From contig NZ_CP117522.1 of NCBI RefSeq assembly GCF_031679605.1, positions 3,596,001-3,660,000 of the forward strand: DNA of 64,000 bases, given 5' to 3'. The translations under genes and the position numbers were made by a program. Positions 1 through 12,800 of the stretch are shown piece by piece (positions within the stretch are counted from its first letter, which is position 1; every line of letters starts with the position of its first letter). Origin of the DNA: Streptomyces luomodiensis. Its GTDB lineage: Bacteria; Actinomycetota; Actinomycetes; Streptomycetales; Streptomycetaceae. The notes beneath the pieces were generated by a model. It was not told the DNA's origin. It worked only from the letters and a program-made list of their open reading frames with translations, and did not search any database.

Positions 1-868
1 ATCACCCGCTGCTGCGACGGACCGTTGGGGGCGGTGAGGCCGTTGCTGGCGCCGTCCTGGTTGATCGCACTGCCGCGCACGACCGCCAGCACCGGGTGAC
101 CGTTCTTCCGGGCGTCCGACAGCCGCTCCACCAGCAGCATGCCCACACCCTCGCCCCAGGCCGTACCGTCGGCCGCCGCCGCGAACGGCTTGCAACGGCC
201 ATCGGTCGACAACCCGCGCTGCTTGCTGAAAGCCACGAAGGTGACAGGAGTGGCCATCACGGTCACACCACCGGCCAGCGCCAGCGAGCACTCACCACTG
301 CGCAGCGCCTGCACCGCCATGTGCAGGGCCACCAGGGACGACGAACACGCCGTGTCCACCGTCACCGCCGGCCCCTCAAGACCGAAGGTGTACGACACCC
401 GGCCCGACGCCACACTGCCCGAGCTGGCCGTGCCCACATACCCCTCGAGGCCATCGGGCGCACGGTGCAGCAGCGTGCCGTAGTCGTTGTACATCACACC
501 GGTGTACACACCGGTCCGGCTGCCGCGCAGTGCGTTCGGGTCGATGCCCGCGCGCTCGAACGCCTCCCACGAGGTCTCCAGCAGCAGCCGCTGCTGCGGG
601 TCCATGGCGAGGGCCTCACGCGGCGAAATCCCGAAGAACACCGGATCGAAGTGATCGGCATCGTGCAGGAAACCACCGTTACGGGCGTAACTGGTGCCCC
701 GCTTGTCCGGGTCGTCGTCATAGAGCGACTCGATGTCCCAGCCACGGTCCGTGGGCATATCCGTGATCGCGTCCGTGCCCTCGACCACCAGCTTCCACAG
801 CTCCTCGGGCGAGGTCACCCCGCCGGGGAACCGGCAGCTCATCGCCACAATGGCGATCGGCTCATCAG
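1..868 (-). other. PKS module A4: N-terminal part of a KS domain (truncated by window)
   Basis: Begins with [15 protein letters not shown] after the A3 ACP and reads through DTACSSS (Cys5834, codon 345-347) to [10 protein letters not shown] at the edge. The HGTGT and GHT histidine motifs, the AT and any reductive domains lie outside the window. Confidence 0.9.
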
Positions 869-3800
869 CACCCGCCGCCGCGGCGACCACGGGAGCGCCC
901 GTATCCACCTGACTGCCCTGCGCCTCGGCCCGCAGATACGTGGCAAGAGCGACCGGGTTCGGATAGTCGAAGATCAACGTCGCCGGGAGCCGGACCCCGC
1001 TGACCGCTGTCAGACGGTTGCGCAACTCCACCGCGGTCAGCGAGTCGAAACCGATTTCACTGAACGCACGCCGTGGCTCCACCGCCTCCGGCCCGGCATA
1101 ACCGAGCACCGCCGCCACCTGCGCACGCACCAGATCCAGCACGATCGCCTCGGCCTCGGCGTCCGGGACCCCGGCCAACTGCCGGGCCAGCGCACCGGAC
1201 CGTGCGACCGCGGCCGCCTGAGCCGCCCGACGCGGCGGAACCCGCACCAGACCACGGAACAGCGGCGGCAGCATCCCCGCACCCGCCTGAACCCGAAGCG
1301 CGGCCATGTCCAGCGGCAGCGGCACCAACAGCGCCTGGTCCGAGCCCTGCGCGGCATCGAACAGCTCCAGGCCCTGGTCGGCCGTAATGGCGGCCACACC
1401 ATCGCGCCGCAAGCGCGCGAGCTCCGCCTCCTCCAGCTCCCCGGTCATGGCGCTGGCCTCCGCCCACAGCCCCCAGGCGAGAGAGGTGGCCGGCAGTCCG
1501 GCGGAGCGGCGATGCGCGGCGAGGGCGTCCAGGAAGGCATTGCCCGCCGCGTAGTTGCCCTGCCCCGCGCCACCGAGCACACCGGCGGCCGAGGAGAACA
1601 GCACGAACGCCGACAGATCCAGGTCCCGGGTCAGCTCGTGCAGGTTCCACGCCGCGTCCACCTTCGGACGCAGCACCCGCTCCACGCGCTCCGGCGTCAG
1701 CGACCCGATCACACCGTCGTCCAGCACACCCGCCGTGTGCATCACGGCCCGCAGTGGATGCTCGGCGGGGACGGACGCGAGGACCTGGGCCAAAGCGTCC
1801 CGGTCCGCCACATCGCAGGCGGCCCAGCGCACGTCAGCGCCCAGCTCGGCCAGCTCAGCCGTCAGCTCGGCGGCACCGGGCGCCTGACCGCCACGGCGGC
1901 TGACCAGCAGCAGCCGACGCACACCCCGCTCGGTCACCAGATGGCGCGCGAAGAGATTGCCCAGCATGCCACCGGCACCAGTGATCAACACCGTGCCGTC
2001 CGAGCCGAAGGCAGGGACCTCCTGATCTGCGGCGGGGGCGGCGGTGCGGGTCAGGCGCGGGGTCTTGACCGCGCCCTGGCGCACGGCGAGTTCCTGCTCG
2101 CCAGACGCAAGAGCGGCCAAGAGAGCAGTGGCCGAATCCGGGTGGCCGTCGAGGTCCACCAGGACGATACGCCCGGGATTCTCCGACTGCGCCGAGCGGA
2201 TCAGACCGGTCGCGGTGGCCTGCGCGGGCTCGGCCACCACGTCCTCAGCGGCCGTAGCCACCGCGCCCTGAGTGAGAACGACCAGCCGCGAGTCCGCCAA
2301 ACGGTCCTCGGCCAGCCACGTCTGCACCAGAGCGAGAGCCCCGACAGCGGCCTCGTGCGCCATCGCGACCGGCGAGGAGCCCTCCCCCGACACCACCTGC
2401 GGTGCCAAGGAGACCACGACATGCTCCGGAACCACAGCACCGGACTCGACCGCCCCGGCCAGCCCAGCCAGATCCGCATAGAGGTCCGCTTCGACACCGA
2501 GGCCAGGGACCTCCGCGCCCACCACCGCCACACGCCCCCCGGAGAAGGTCTCCGAAGACGTCGGCACCGGAACCCACTCCACCCGGAACAGAGCATCCGC
2601 CGCGCCACCACCAGCATGACCGGCACCCAACTGCTCCGGGGACACCGCACGCAGCGCGAGCCGCTCCACCGACGCCACCGGCGCACCCGTCACATCAGCC
2701 AGCTGAAGCGCCACCGTGCCATTCCCGGCCGACGACAACCGAACCCGCACACTGTCCGCACCCACCGAGTGAACCCGCACACCGCTCCAGGCGAACGGCA
2801 GACCACCCTGCTCCAGACCCTCGGTCAGATCACCCAGCCCGATCGTGTGCAGGACGGCATCCAGCAGCGCAGGATGCAGCCCGAACAGATCGGCACCGGG
2901 CTCCACACCCTCAGGAAGCGCGACCTCCGCGTACACCTCACCATCGGCCCGCCAGGCCGCCCGCACCCCCTGGAAAACCGGACCATAACCGAAGCCCGCC
3001 TCGGCCAGACCCTCATACAGCCCATCGGTCCCGATCCGCTCGGCACCCGCCGGCGGCCAGACACTCAACTCGAACGACGGCACCGACGACGACGCGCCCT
3101 CCGCGAGCACACCCGTGGCATGCCGCACCCATGGCACCTCCTCGCCCGCGTCGTCGGGACGCGCGTGCAGGGCAAGGCTTCGGCGGCCGGTGTCGCCCGG
3201 GGCCCCTACGACGATCTGGACCCGCACCCCGCCCCGCTCGGGCAGGATCAGCGGCGCCTCCAGCGTGAGCTCCTCCAGCAGATCGCAGCCCACCTGCTCA
3301 CCAGCGCGCACCGCGAGTTCCACGAACGCGGTGCCGGGCAGCAGCACCGAGCCCATCACCGCATGGTCGGCCAGCCAGGGATGCGTCTCCAGCGACAGCC
3401 GCCCGGTGAACAGGAAGCCGTCGGAGTCCGGCAGCTCGACAGCCGCACCCAGCAGCGGATGATCAGCGGCGCCCAGACCGGCGGAGGACACATCACCCAC
3501 CGAAGCCGGAGCGTCGATCCAGTAACGCTCATGCTGGAACGCGTACGTAGGCAGCTCTGTACGGCGTGCGCCGGTGCCGTCGAACACCGCCTCCCAGTCC
3601 ACGGACACACCCCGCGACCACGCCTCACCGACGGAGGCCCAGAAGCGCTTCAGCCCGCCCTCGTCCCGCCGCAGCGAACCGATCGCGGCCGCCTCGACGC
3701 CCGCCTCCTCCACGGTCTCCTGCACGCCCATCGTCAGCACCGGGTGGGCGCTGGACTCGATGAACACACCGAAGCCCTCGTCCAGCAGCCGCCGGACCGC

Positions 3801-6800
3801 GCCCTCCAGTTCGACCGTGCGCCGCAGGTTGGTGAACCAGTACTCGGCGTCCAGCTCCGGGCCCTCGACCCACTCCCCCGTCACCGTCGACAGGAACGGC
3901 ACCTCGGCGTTCCTCGGCTGTACGGGCGCCAGCAGCTCCAGCAGCTCCTCACGCAACAGCTCGACCTGGGCGGAGTGCGAGGCGTAGTCCACCGGCACCC
4001 GCCGCGCCCGCACCTCGTCCGCCTCACACGCGGCGATCAGCTCGTCCAGGGCCTCGGGCTCACCCGAGACCACCACCGACGACGGCCCGTTGACGGCGGC
4101 GACCGAGATCCGCTCCTCGCCCCACGGGGCGATGCGCTCGCGTACCTCCGCCGCCGGCAGGGCCACCGAGACCATGCCGCCCTTGCCCGCCAGCACCCGG
4201 CCGATCACCTGGCTCCGCAACGCCACTACACGCGCCGCGTCCCGCAAGGACAGAATCCCCGCCACACACGCGGCCGCGATCTCACCCTGCGAATGGCCCA
4301 CCACGGCCGACGGTACGACCCCGAGCGAACGCCACAGCTCCGCCAGCGACACCATCACCGAGAACAGCACCGGCTGGACCACATCCACCCGGTCCAGCGG
4401 CGGCGCGCCCTCCGCACCCCGCAGCACATCCACCAACGACCAGTCGGTGAACTCCGCCAACGCGGCCGCGCATTCGTGGATACGGGCCGCGAACGCCGGG
4501 GCCGTGTCCATCAGCTCCACGGCCATGCCCGCCCACTGGGACCCCTGTCCCGGGAAGACGAATGCCGTCTTGTCGGACGCCCCGACGTTCTGGACCGGCG
4601 CCACACCCTGGGCCAACGCCGTCAGAGCGCGGATGAGGTCATCGCGGTCGGAGCCCACCAGTACCGCACGCTGATCGAAGGCGGCGCGGGTGGTGGCCAG
4701 GGAGTAGCCGACATCGGCCGGACGCAGTTCCGGGTCCGCGTCGAGGTGGGCCAGCAGCTTGGCGGCCTGCGCGCGCAGCGCCGCCTCACTCCTGGCGGAC
4801 AGCGGCCACGGCAGCACACGTGACGCTTCGAGGGAGGGTTCGGCCGGCTCTTCGGCCGGCTCCCGGTCCGCCGGGGCCTGTTCGATGATGGCGTGCGCGT
4901 TGGTACCGCTCATGCCGAAGGAGGAGATACCGGCCCGGCGCGGACGCCCGGTCTCCGGCCACTCCCGTGCCTCGCTCAGCAGCGAGACCGCACCGGCTTC
5001 CCAGTCCACATGCGGCGACGGCTCATCGATGTGCAGCGACTTCGGCAGCACACCGTGGCGCATGGCCAGCACCATCTTGATGATGCCCGCGACACCGGCG
5101 GCGGCCTGCGTGTGTCCGAAGTTGGACTTGATCGACCCCAGCCACAGCGGCTGCTCGGCGGTCTTCTCCTTGCCGTACGTGGCCAGCAGCGCCTGGGCCT
5201 CGATCGGGTCGCCCAGCGTCGTCCCCGTACCGTGCGCCTCCACCGCGTCCACCTCGGACGCCGACAGGCCCGCATTGGCCAGCGCCTGACGGATGACACG
5301 CTGCTGCGACGGACCGTTCGGCGCCGTCAGACCGTTCGACGCACCATCCTGGTTGACCGCGGTGCCCCGCACCACCGCCAGCACCCGATGGCCGTTCTTC
5401 TTCGCGTCCGACAGCCGCTCCACCAGCAGCATGCCCACACCCTCGGCCCAGGCCGTACCGTCGGCCGCGGCGGCGAAGGGCTTGCAGCGGCCGTTGGCGG
5501 CCAGTGCGCGCTGCCGGCTGAACTCGGTGAACACCTTGGGAGTGGTGATGATGGTGACACCGCCCGCGAGCGCCATCGTGCACTCGCCGTTGCGCAGCGC
5601 CTGAACCGCCAGGTGCAGCGCCACCAGCGACGACGAACACGCCGTGTCGACCGTGACGGCCGGGCCCTCGAAGCCGAAGGTGTACGACACCCGGCCCGAG
5701 GCGACGCTGCTGGAGCCGCCGGTGCCGAGATAGCCCTCGACGCCCTCCGGAACGGTGTGCAGCCGCGAGACGTAGTCGTTGTGCATCTGGCCGACGAACA
5801 CGCCGACCTGCCGGCCGCGCAGCGTCCCCGGGTCGAGCCCCGCGCGTTCGAACGACTCCCAGCTGGTCTCCAGCAGCAGCCGCTGCTGGGGGTCCATGGC
5901 GAGCGCCTCGCGCGGGTTGATGCCGAAGAAGGCCGGGTCGAAGTGGTGCGCGTCGTAGTAGAAACCGCCCTCGCGGGTGTACGAGGTGCCGGGCCGGTCC
6001 GGATCCGGGTCGTAGAACGCCTCCAGGTCCCAGCCCCGGTCCTCCGGCAGCCCCGCGATACCGTCCCGGCCCTCGGCCAGCAGCTCCCACAGATCCTCGG
6101 GGGTGCGCACATCTCCGGGGAAGCGGCAGCTCATCGCGATGATCGCGATCGGGTCGTCCTCATCGGCCACGGCACCCGCGGGGCCGTGGGCCCGCGCCGG
6201 AACGGCCGCGGCCGCCTCGGAGCCCAGCAGCTCCTCCAGCAGATAGCCGACGAGCGCGGTCGGCGTCGGGTAGTCGAAGACGAGGGTGGCGGGCAGCCGC
6301 AGCCCGGCGGCGCCACCGAGGCGGTTGCGGAACTCCACCGCGGTCAGCGAGTCGAAGCCGAGGTCCTTGAAGGACCGGACCGCCTCCACCGCGTCCGGCG
6401 AGTCATGGCCGAGCACCACGGCCACCTGGGCCCGCACCAGGTCCAGCAGTGTCCGCTCCCGCTCGGCGGCGTCCAGCCGGACCAGCCGCTCCACCAGCGA
6501 GGACCCGTCCCCGGCCGCGCCCGACTCGGCGGTGCGGCGGGTCGTACCACCGCGCACCAGACCGCGCAGCAGCGGCGGCACCATCTCGAGGGGTGCGCCC
6601 GTGAGCGACGCCAGGTCGAGCTGCATGGGCACCAGGAACGCGTCGCCCACCTCCTGGGCGGCGTCGAACAGCGTCAGGCCCTCGTCCGAGGACAGCCCCA
6701 GCACACCGGAGCGGGTCATCCGGGACGTGTCGGTGGCCTCCAGCCCACCGGTCATCCCGCTGGCCTCGGCCCACAGACCCCAGGCCAGCGAGGTCGCGGC

Positions 6801-9800
6801 GAGGCCCTGGGCCTGGCGGTGGCGGGCCAGGGCGTCCAGGAAGGAGTTGGCCGCCGCGTAGTTGGCCTGCCCGGGGCCGCCGAACGTGCCGGCCGCCGAG
6901 GAGAACAGCACGAACGCGGCCAGGTCCTGGTCGCGGGTCAGCTGGTGCAGGTTGACGGCCGCGTCCACCTTGGGGCGCAGCACCTTCTCCAGCCGCTCCG
7001 GCGTCAGCGAGCCGATCACACCGTCGTCCAGCACGCCGGCGGTGTGCACCACGGCGGTCAGCGGATGCCCGGCGGGGATGCCGGCCAGCACGGCGGCGAG
7101 CGCGTCCCGGTCGGCCGCGTCGCAGGCGGCGATGGTGACGTCGGCGCCCAGCTCGCGCAGCTCGGCGGCGAGTTCGGCCGCGCCCGCGGCCTGCTCACCG
7201 CGCCGGCTGGTGAGCACCAGACGGCGGGCGCCGCGCACGGTCACCGCGTGCCGGGCGACCAGGCCGCCCAGGGTGCCGGTGCCACCGGTGATCAGCACCG
7301 TGCCGTCCGGGTTCCACGGGGCGGGCACGGTCAGCACGACCTTGCCGATGTGGCGGGCCTGGCTGAGGTAGCGGAACGCGTCCGGGGCCTGCCGCAGATC
7401 CCACGCGGTGATCGGCAGTGGCCGCAGCGCCCCCTGCCGGAACAGCTCCAGCAGCTCGCACAGCATCTCCTGGATACGGTCCAGGCCCGCCTCGGTCAGG
7501 TCGAACGCCTGGTAGGAGACGCCGGGGTATTCGGCGGCCACCTCCTCCGGCACCCGGACGTCGGTCTTGCCCATCTCGACGAACCGGCCGCCGCGCGGCA
7601 GCAGCCGCAGCGACGCGTCCACGAACTCCCGCGCCAGCGAGTCCAGCACCACATCGACGCCGCGACCGCCGCTGGCCTCGCGGAACGTCGACTCGAAGGC
7701 CAGGTCGCGGGAGGAGGCGATACGGTCCTCGGCCAGCCCCAGCGAGCGCAGCGTGTCCCACTTGCCCTGGCTGGCGGTGGCGTAGACATCCACACCCCAG
7801 TGCCGGGCCAGCTGCACGGCGGCCATGCCGACACCACCGGCGGCGGCGTGCACCAGCAGCGACTCCCCGCCCTGGAGGTCCGCCAGGTCGCGCAGCGCGT
7901 AGTAGGCCGTCATGAAGACGATCGGCACCGACGCGGCCTGGGCGAACGACCAGCCCTCCGGCATCGGGGCGATCATGCGGCGGTCCACGACCACCAGCGG
8001 TCCGAAGCCGCCCGGCAGCATGCCCATCACCCGGTCGCCGGGCGCCAGATCGGTGACCCCGGGGCCGGTCTCCAGGACGACACCCGCGCCCTCACTGCCC
8101 ATCAGGCCCGCGTCGCCGGGGTACATGCCGAGCGCGTTGAGCACATCGCGGAAGTTCACACCGGCGGCCCGGACCGCGACCCGCACCTGTCCCGCCTCCA
8201 GCGGCGCGGCGGCCTCCGGGGCGGGCAGCAGCGTGAGGTTCTCCAGGGTGCCCTTGTCCTGGATGTCGAGCCGCCAGGCGGGCTCGCCGGGCGGCGGCAC
8301 CATGGGCCCGGTGGCGGCGGTGCGCGCCAGCCGGGGGGCGTGCACGGCGCCCCGGCGCAGCACGAACTGCGGCTCTCCGGCGGCCAGCGCGGCGCCCAGC
8401 GCCTCGTAGGAGGCGTCGGTGCCGTCGAGGTCCACCAGCACCAGCCGGTCCGGGTTCTCCGACTGCGCCGAGCGCACCAGACCCCACACCGGGGCGTGCG
8501 CCAGATCGTGCGTACCGGCGTCGCCCGCGGTGGCCACCGCGCCCCGGGTCACCAGCACCAGCTGGGACGCCGCGAACCGCTCGTCGGCCAGCCACGCCCG
8601 GACCAGCGCCAGCGCCCGCTGGGTGGCGGTGTGCACGGCGGCGGTCACCTCGTCACCGGTGGCGCCGCGCGGGTCGAGGTACGCCAGGACGTACGCGGGC
8701 GCGTCCCCGGCCGCGGCCAGCGCGTCCAGGTCGGCGTGGACCGCGGCGCCGGACGTGAGCGGGGCGGGCGCATCCGCGCCGAGCACCGACCAGGCCACGG
8801 CCGGGCTCTCGGCGGACAGCGGCACGGTGGCCCAGTCCAGCCGGTACAGCGACTCGTGGTACGCGGCGGACCGCCCCTCCGCGAGCTGCCCGGCCGAAAC
8901 CGGGCGCAGCGCCAGCTGCTCGACCGAGGCCACCGGGGCACCGGTACCGTCGGCCAGCTCCAGCGCCACCCCGTCGGCCCCGGCCGGGGTCAGCCGGACC
9001 CGGAGCGCGTCGGCGCCGACCGCGTGCAGCGACACCCCGCCCCAGGAGAACGGCAGCCGCCCCTGCTCATCCCCGCCCGCGCGGGCGAACGTGCTGTGCA
9101 GCGCGGCGTCCAGCAGCGCCGGGTGCAGCCCGAACGCGGCGGCGTCGGACTTCCCGTCCTCCGGCAGCCGCACCTCGGCGAACACCTCGTCGCCGCGCAG
9201 CCAGGCGGCGGTGAGCCCCTGGAACATCGGCCCGTACGCGAAACCGCCCTGCGCCAGGTGCTCGTAGAGCCCCTCGACCTCGGCGGGCTCGGCGCCCGGC
9301 GGCGGCCACGCGGTCAGATCGAACGAGGGCCGCGGAGCACCGGCCACCAGCACACCGCTCGCATGCCGCAGCCACGGCATCTCGGCGGGCGCGTCCTGCG
9401 CCCGCGAGTACAGCTCCAGCGTGCGGTGCCCGGCCTGCTGCGGGGCGCCGACGACGAGCTGGAGCTGGACCGCGCCGCGCTCGGGCAGGACCAGCGGCGC
9501 CTCGATGGTCAGCTCGTCCAGCCGGTCGCAGCCCACCTGGTCACCGGCGCGGATGGCCAGCTCGACGAAGGCGGTGCCGGGCAGCAGCACGGTGCCCATG
9601 ACGGCGTGGTCGGCCAGCCACGGGTGGCTCTCCAGGGAGAGCCTGCCGGTGAACAGGAAACCGTCGGAGTCCGCCAGCGGCACGGCCGCGCCCAGCAGCG
9701 GATGGTCGGCCCGGTCCAGACCCGCCGACTCCACATCGCCCACGACACCCGCGGGCGACGTCAGCCAGAAGCGGCGGTGCTGGAAGGCGTAGGTCGGCAG

Positions 9801-12800
9801 GTCGACGCGGTGGGCGCCGGTCCCGGCGAAGTACCCGGCCCAGTCCGGCGTGACGCCACGGACGTGGAGGGCGGCGAGGGCAGTGGTGACGGCCTCGGCC
9901 TCGGGACGGTCCTTGCGCAGCGCGGTGGCGAAGCCCACGGCTTCGGGAGCCTCGACACACTCCTGGACCATCGCGGTGAGAACACCGTCAGGACCCAGTT
10001 CGAGGTAGGTGGTGACGCCCTGTGCTTCGAGCGTGCGGACGCCGTCGAGGAAACGCACGGCCTCGCGGACGTGACGCACCCAGAAACCGGGGCTGGTGAT
10101 CTCCTCGGCGGAGACGACATCGCCGGTCAGGTTGGACACGATGGGGATACGCGGGGCCTCGTAGGTCAGACCCTCGGCCACCTCACGGAACGCCTCCAGC
10201 ATCCCGTCCATACGCGGGGAGTGGAACGCGTGGCTCACCGTCAGCCGCTTGGTCTTACGACCCTTCGCCTCGAACGACGCGGCAATCTCCACCGCCGCGT
10301 CCTCATCACCCGCGATGACGACCGACGTGGGCCCGTTGAGCGCGGCAATGCTCACGCTGTCCGTGAGCAGCGGCGCCACCTCGTCCTCCGACGCCTGCAC
10401 CGCGATCATCGCGCCACCGGCAGGCAGGGCCTGCATCAACCGCCCACGCGCGGCCACCAGCTTGGCCGCGTCCGCCAGCGACAGCACACCCGCCACGTGC
10501 GCGGCGGCCAGCTCACCGATCGAATGCCCGGCCAGGAAATCGGGCCGCACACCCCACGCCTCCACCAGCCGGAACAGCGCCACCTCCACCGCGAACAGCG
10601 CGGGCTGGGTGAACCCCGTCCGGTCCAGCTCCTCGGCATCGGCCCCGAACACCACGGCCTTCAGCGGCCGCTCCAGATGCGCGTCCAGCGCATCGCACAC
10701 CGCGTCGAACGCCTCGGCGAACACCGGATAGGCGTCATACAGCTCACGCCCCATCCCCAGCCGCTGGCTGCCCTGCCCCGTGAACAGGAACGCCACCTTG
10801 CCGTCGGCCACCGAGCCCTGCGCCAGCCCCGCCGCCGACTCACCACGCGCCAGCGCCTCAAGACCCGCGACCAACCCGGCCCGGTCCCCGCCCACGACCA
10901 CCGCGCGGTGATCCAGCGCGGCACGCGTCGTCGCGAGCGAGAACGCCACATCGGTCGGCGACAGCTCCGGCCGCCGCTCCAGGTCGGCGAGCAGCCGCTC
11001 GGCCTGCGCCCGCAGAGCGTCGGCGCTCTTGCCGGACACCGGCCACGGCAGCACGGACGGCTGAACGGCCGGAAGAGCGGCGATCTCGGCCGGTTCGGGC
11101 TCGGGCGCCTGCTCGATGATGGCGTGCGCGTTGGTGCCGCTGACGCCGAAGGAGGAGATACCGGCCCGGCGCGGACGCCCGGTCTCCGGCCACTCCCGCG
11201 CCTCGCTCAGCAGCGAGACCGCACCGGCTTCCCAGTCCACATGCGGCGTCGGCTCATCGATGTGCAGCGACTGGGGAAGGACGCCGTGGTGCATCGCCTG
11301 CACCATCTTGATGATGCCCGCGACACCGGCCGCGGCCTGCGTGTGTCCGAAGTTGGACTTGATCGACCCCAGCCACAGCGGCTGCTCGGCGGTCTTCTCC
11401 CTGCCGTACGTGGCCAGCAGCGCCTGCGCCTCGATCGGGTCGCCCAGCGACGTCCCCGTACCGTGCGCCTCCACCGCGTCCACCTCGGACGCCGACAGCC
11501 CCGCATTCGCCAGCGCCTGACGGATGACCCGCTGCTGCGACGGACCGTTCGGCGCCGTCAGACCGTTCGACGCACCATCCTGGTTGACCGCGGTGCCCCG
11601 CACCACCGCCAGCACCCGGTGACCGTTCTTCTTCGCGTCCGACAGCCGCTCCACGAGCAGCATGCCCACGCCTTCGGCCCAGCCGGTGCCGTCCGCGTCG
11701 GCCGAGAAGGACTTGCAGCGGCCGCTGGTCGACAGACCGCCCTGGCGGCTGAAGTCGATGAAGGTGTCCGGGGTGGACATGACGGTGACACCGCCCGCGA
11801 GCGCCATAGTGCACTCGCCGTTGCGCAGCGCCTGCGCCGCCAGGTGCAGCGCCACCAGCGACGACGAACACGCCGTGTCGATGGTGACCGCCGGGCCTTC
11901 GAGCCCGAAGGTGTACGCCACCCGGCCGGAGGCGACACTGCCGGCCGTACCGGTGCCGAGGTAGCCCTCCAGGCCGTCCGGCAGGGCGGTCAGCCGGGAG
12001 AGGTAGTCGTGGTACATGACGCCCGCGAAGACGCCGGTCTTGCTGCCGCGTACGGTCGCCGGGTCGATCCCGGCCCGTTCGAACGCCTCCCAGGAGGTCT
12101 CCAGCAGCAGCCGCTGGTGCGGGTCCATGGCGAGCGCCTCGCGCGGGTTGATCCCGAAGAAGTCGGGGTCGAACTCGCCCGCGTCGTAGAGGAACCCGCC
12201 CTCGATGGTGGCGCTGGTGCCCGCCTGCGCGGGGTCGTCGCCCAGCAGCCCCTCCAGCTGCCAGCCGCGGTCGGTGGGGAAGCCGGAGATGGCGTCCACC
12301 GAGCCGGTGACCAGCTGCCACAGCTCCTCGGGGCTGGTGACCCCGCCCGGGTAGCGGCAGCTCATGCCGACGATGGCGATGGGTTCGTCGTCGGCGACGG
12401 CGACGGTGGCGGCGGGGGCCGCGGCGGCCTCGTCGGCCTGGTCGCCGAGGATCTCGGTGCGCAGGAAGCCGGCCAGCGCGGTCGGCGTCGGGTAGTCGAA
12501 GACGAGGGTGGCCGGGAGCCGTACGCCCGTGACGGCGCCGAGGCGGTTGCGCAGCTCGACGGCGGTGAGCGAGTCGAAGCCCAGCTCCTTGAAGGCGCGG
12601 CCGGCGCCGACGGCCTCCGGGCCCGCGTAGCCGAGGACGGCGGCCACCTGGCCGCAGACGATCTCCAGCAGCAGCCGGTCGCGTTCGGGGACGGACAGGG
12701 CGAGGAGCCGGTCGGCGAGCCCGCCGGGGGCCGCGCCGCCGCCCGCCTCCACGACCCGGCGGCCGGGGGCCCGCACCAGGCCGCGCAGCAGCGCGGGGAC

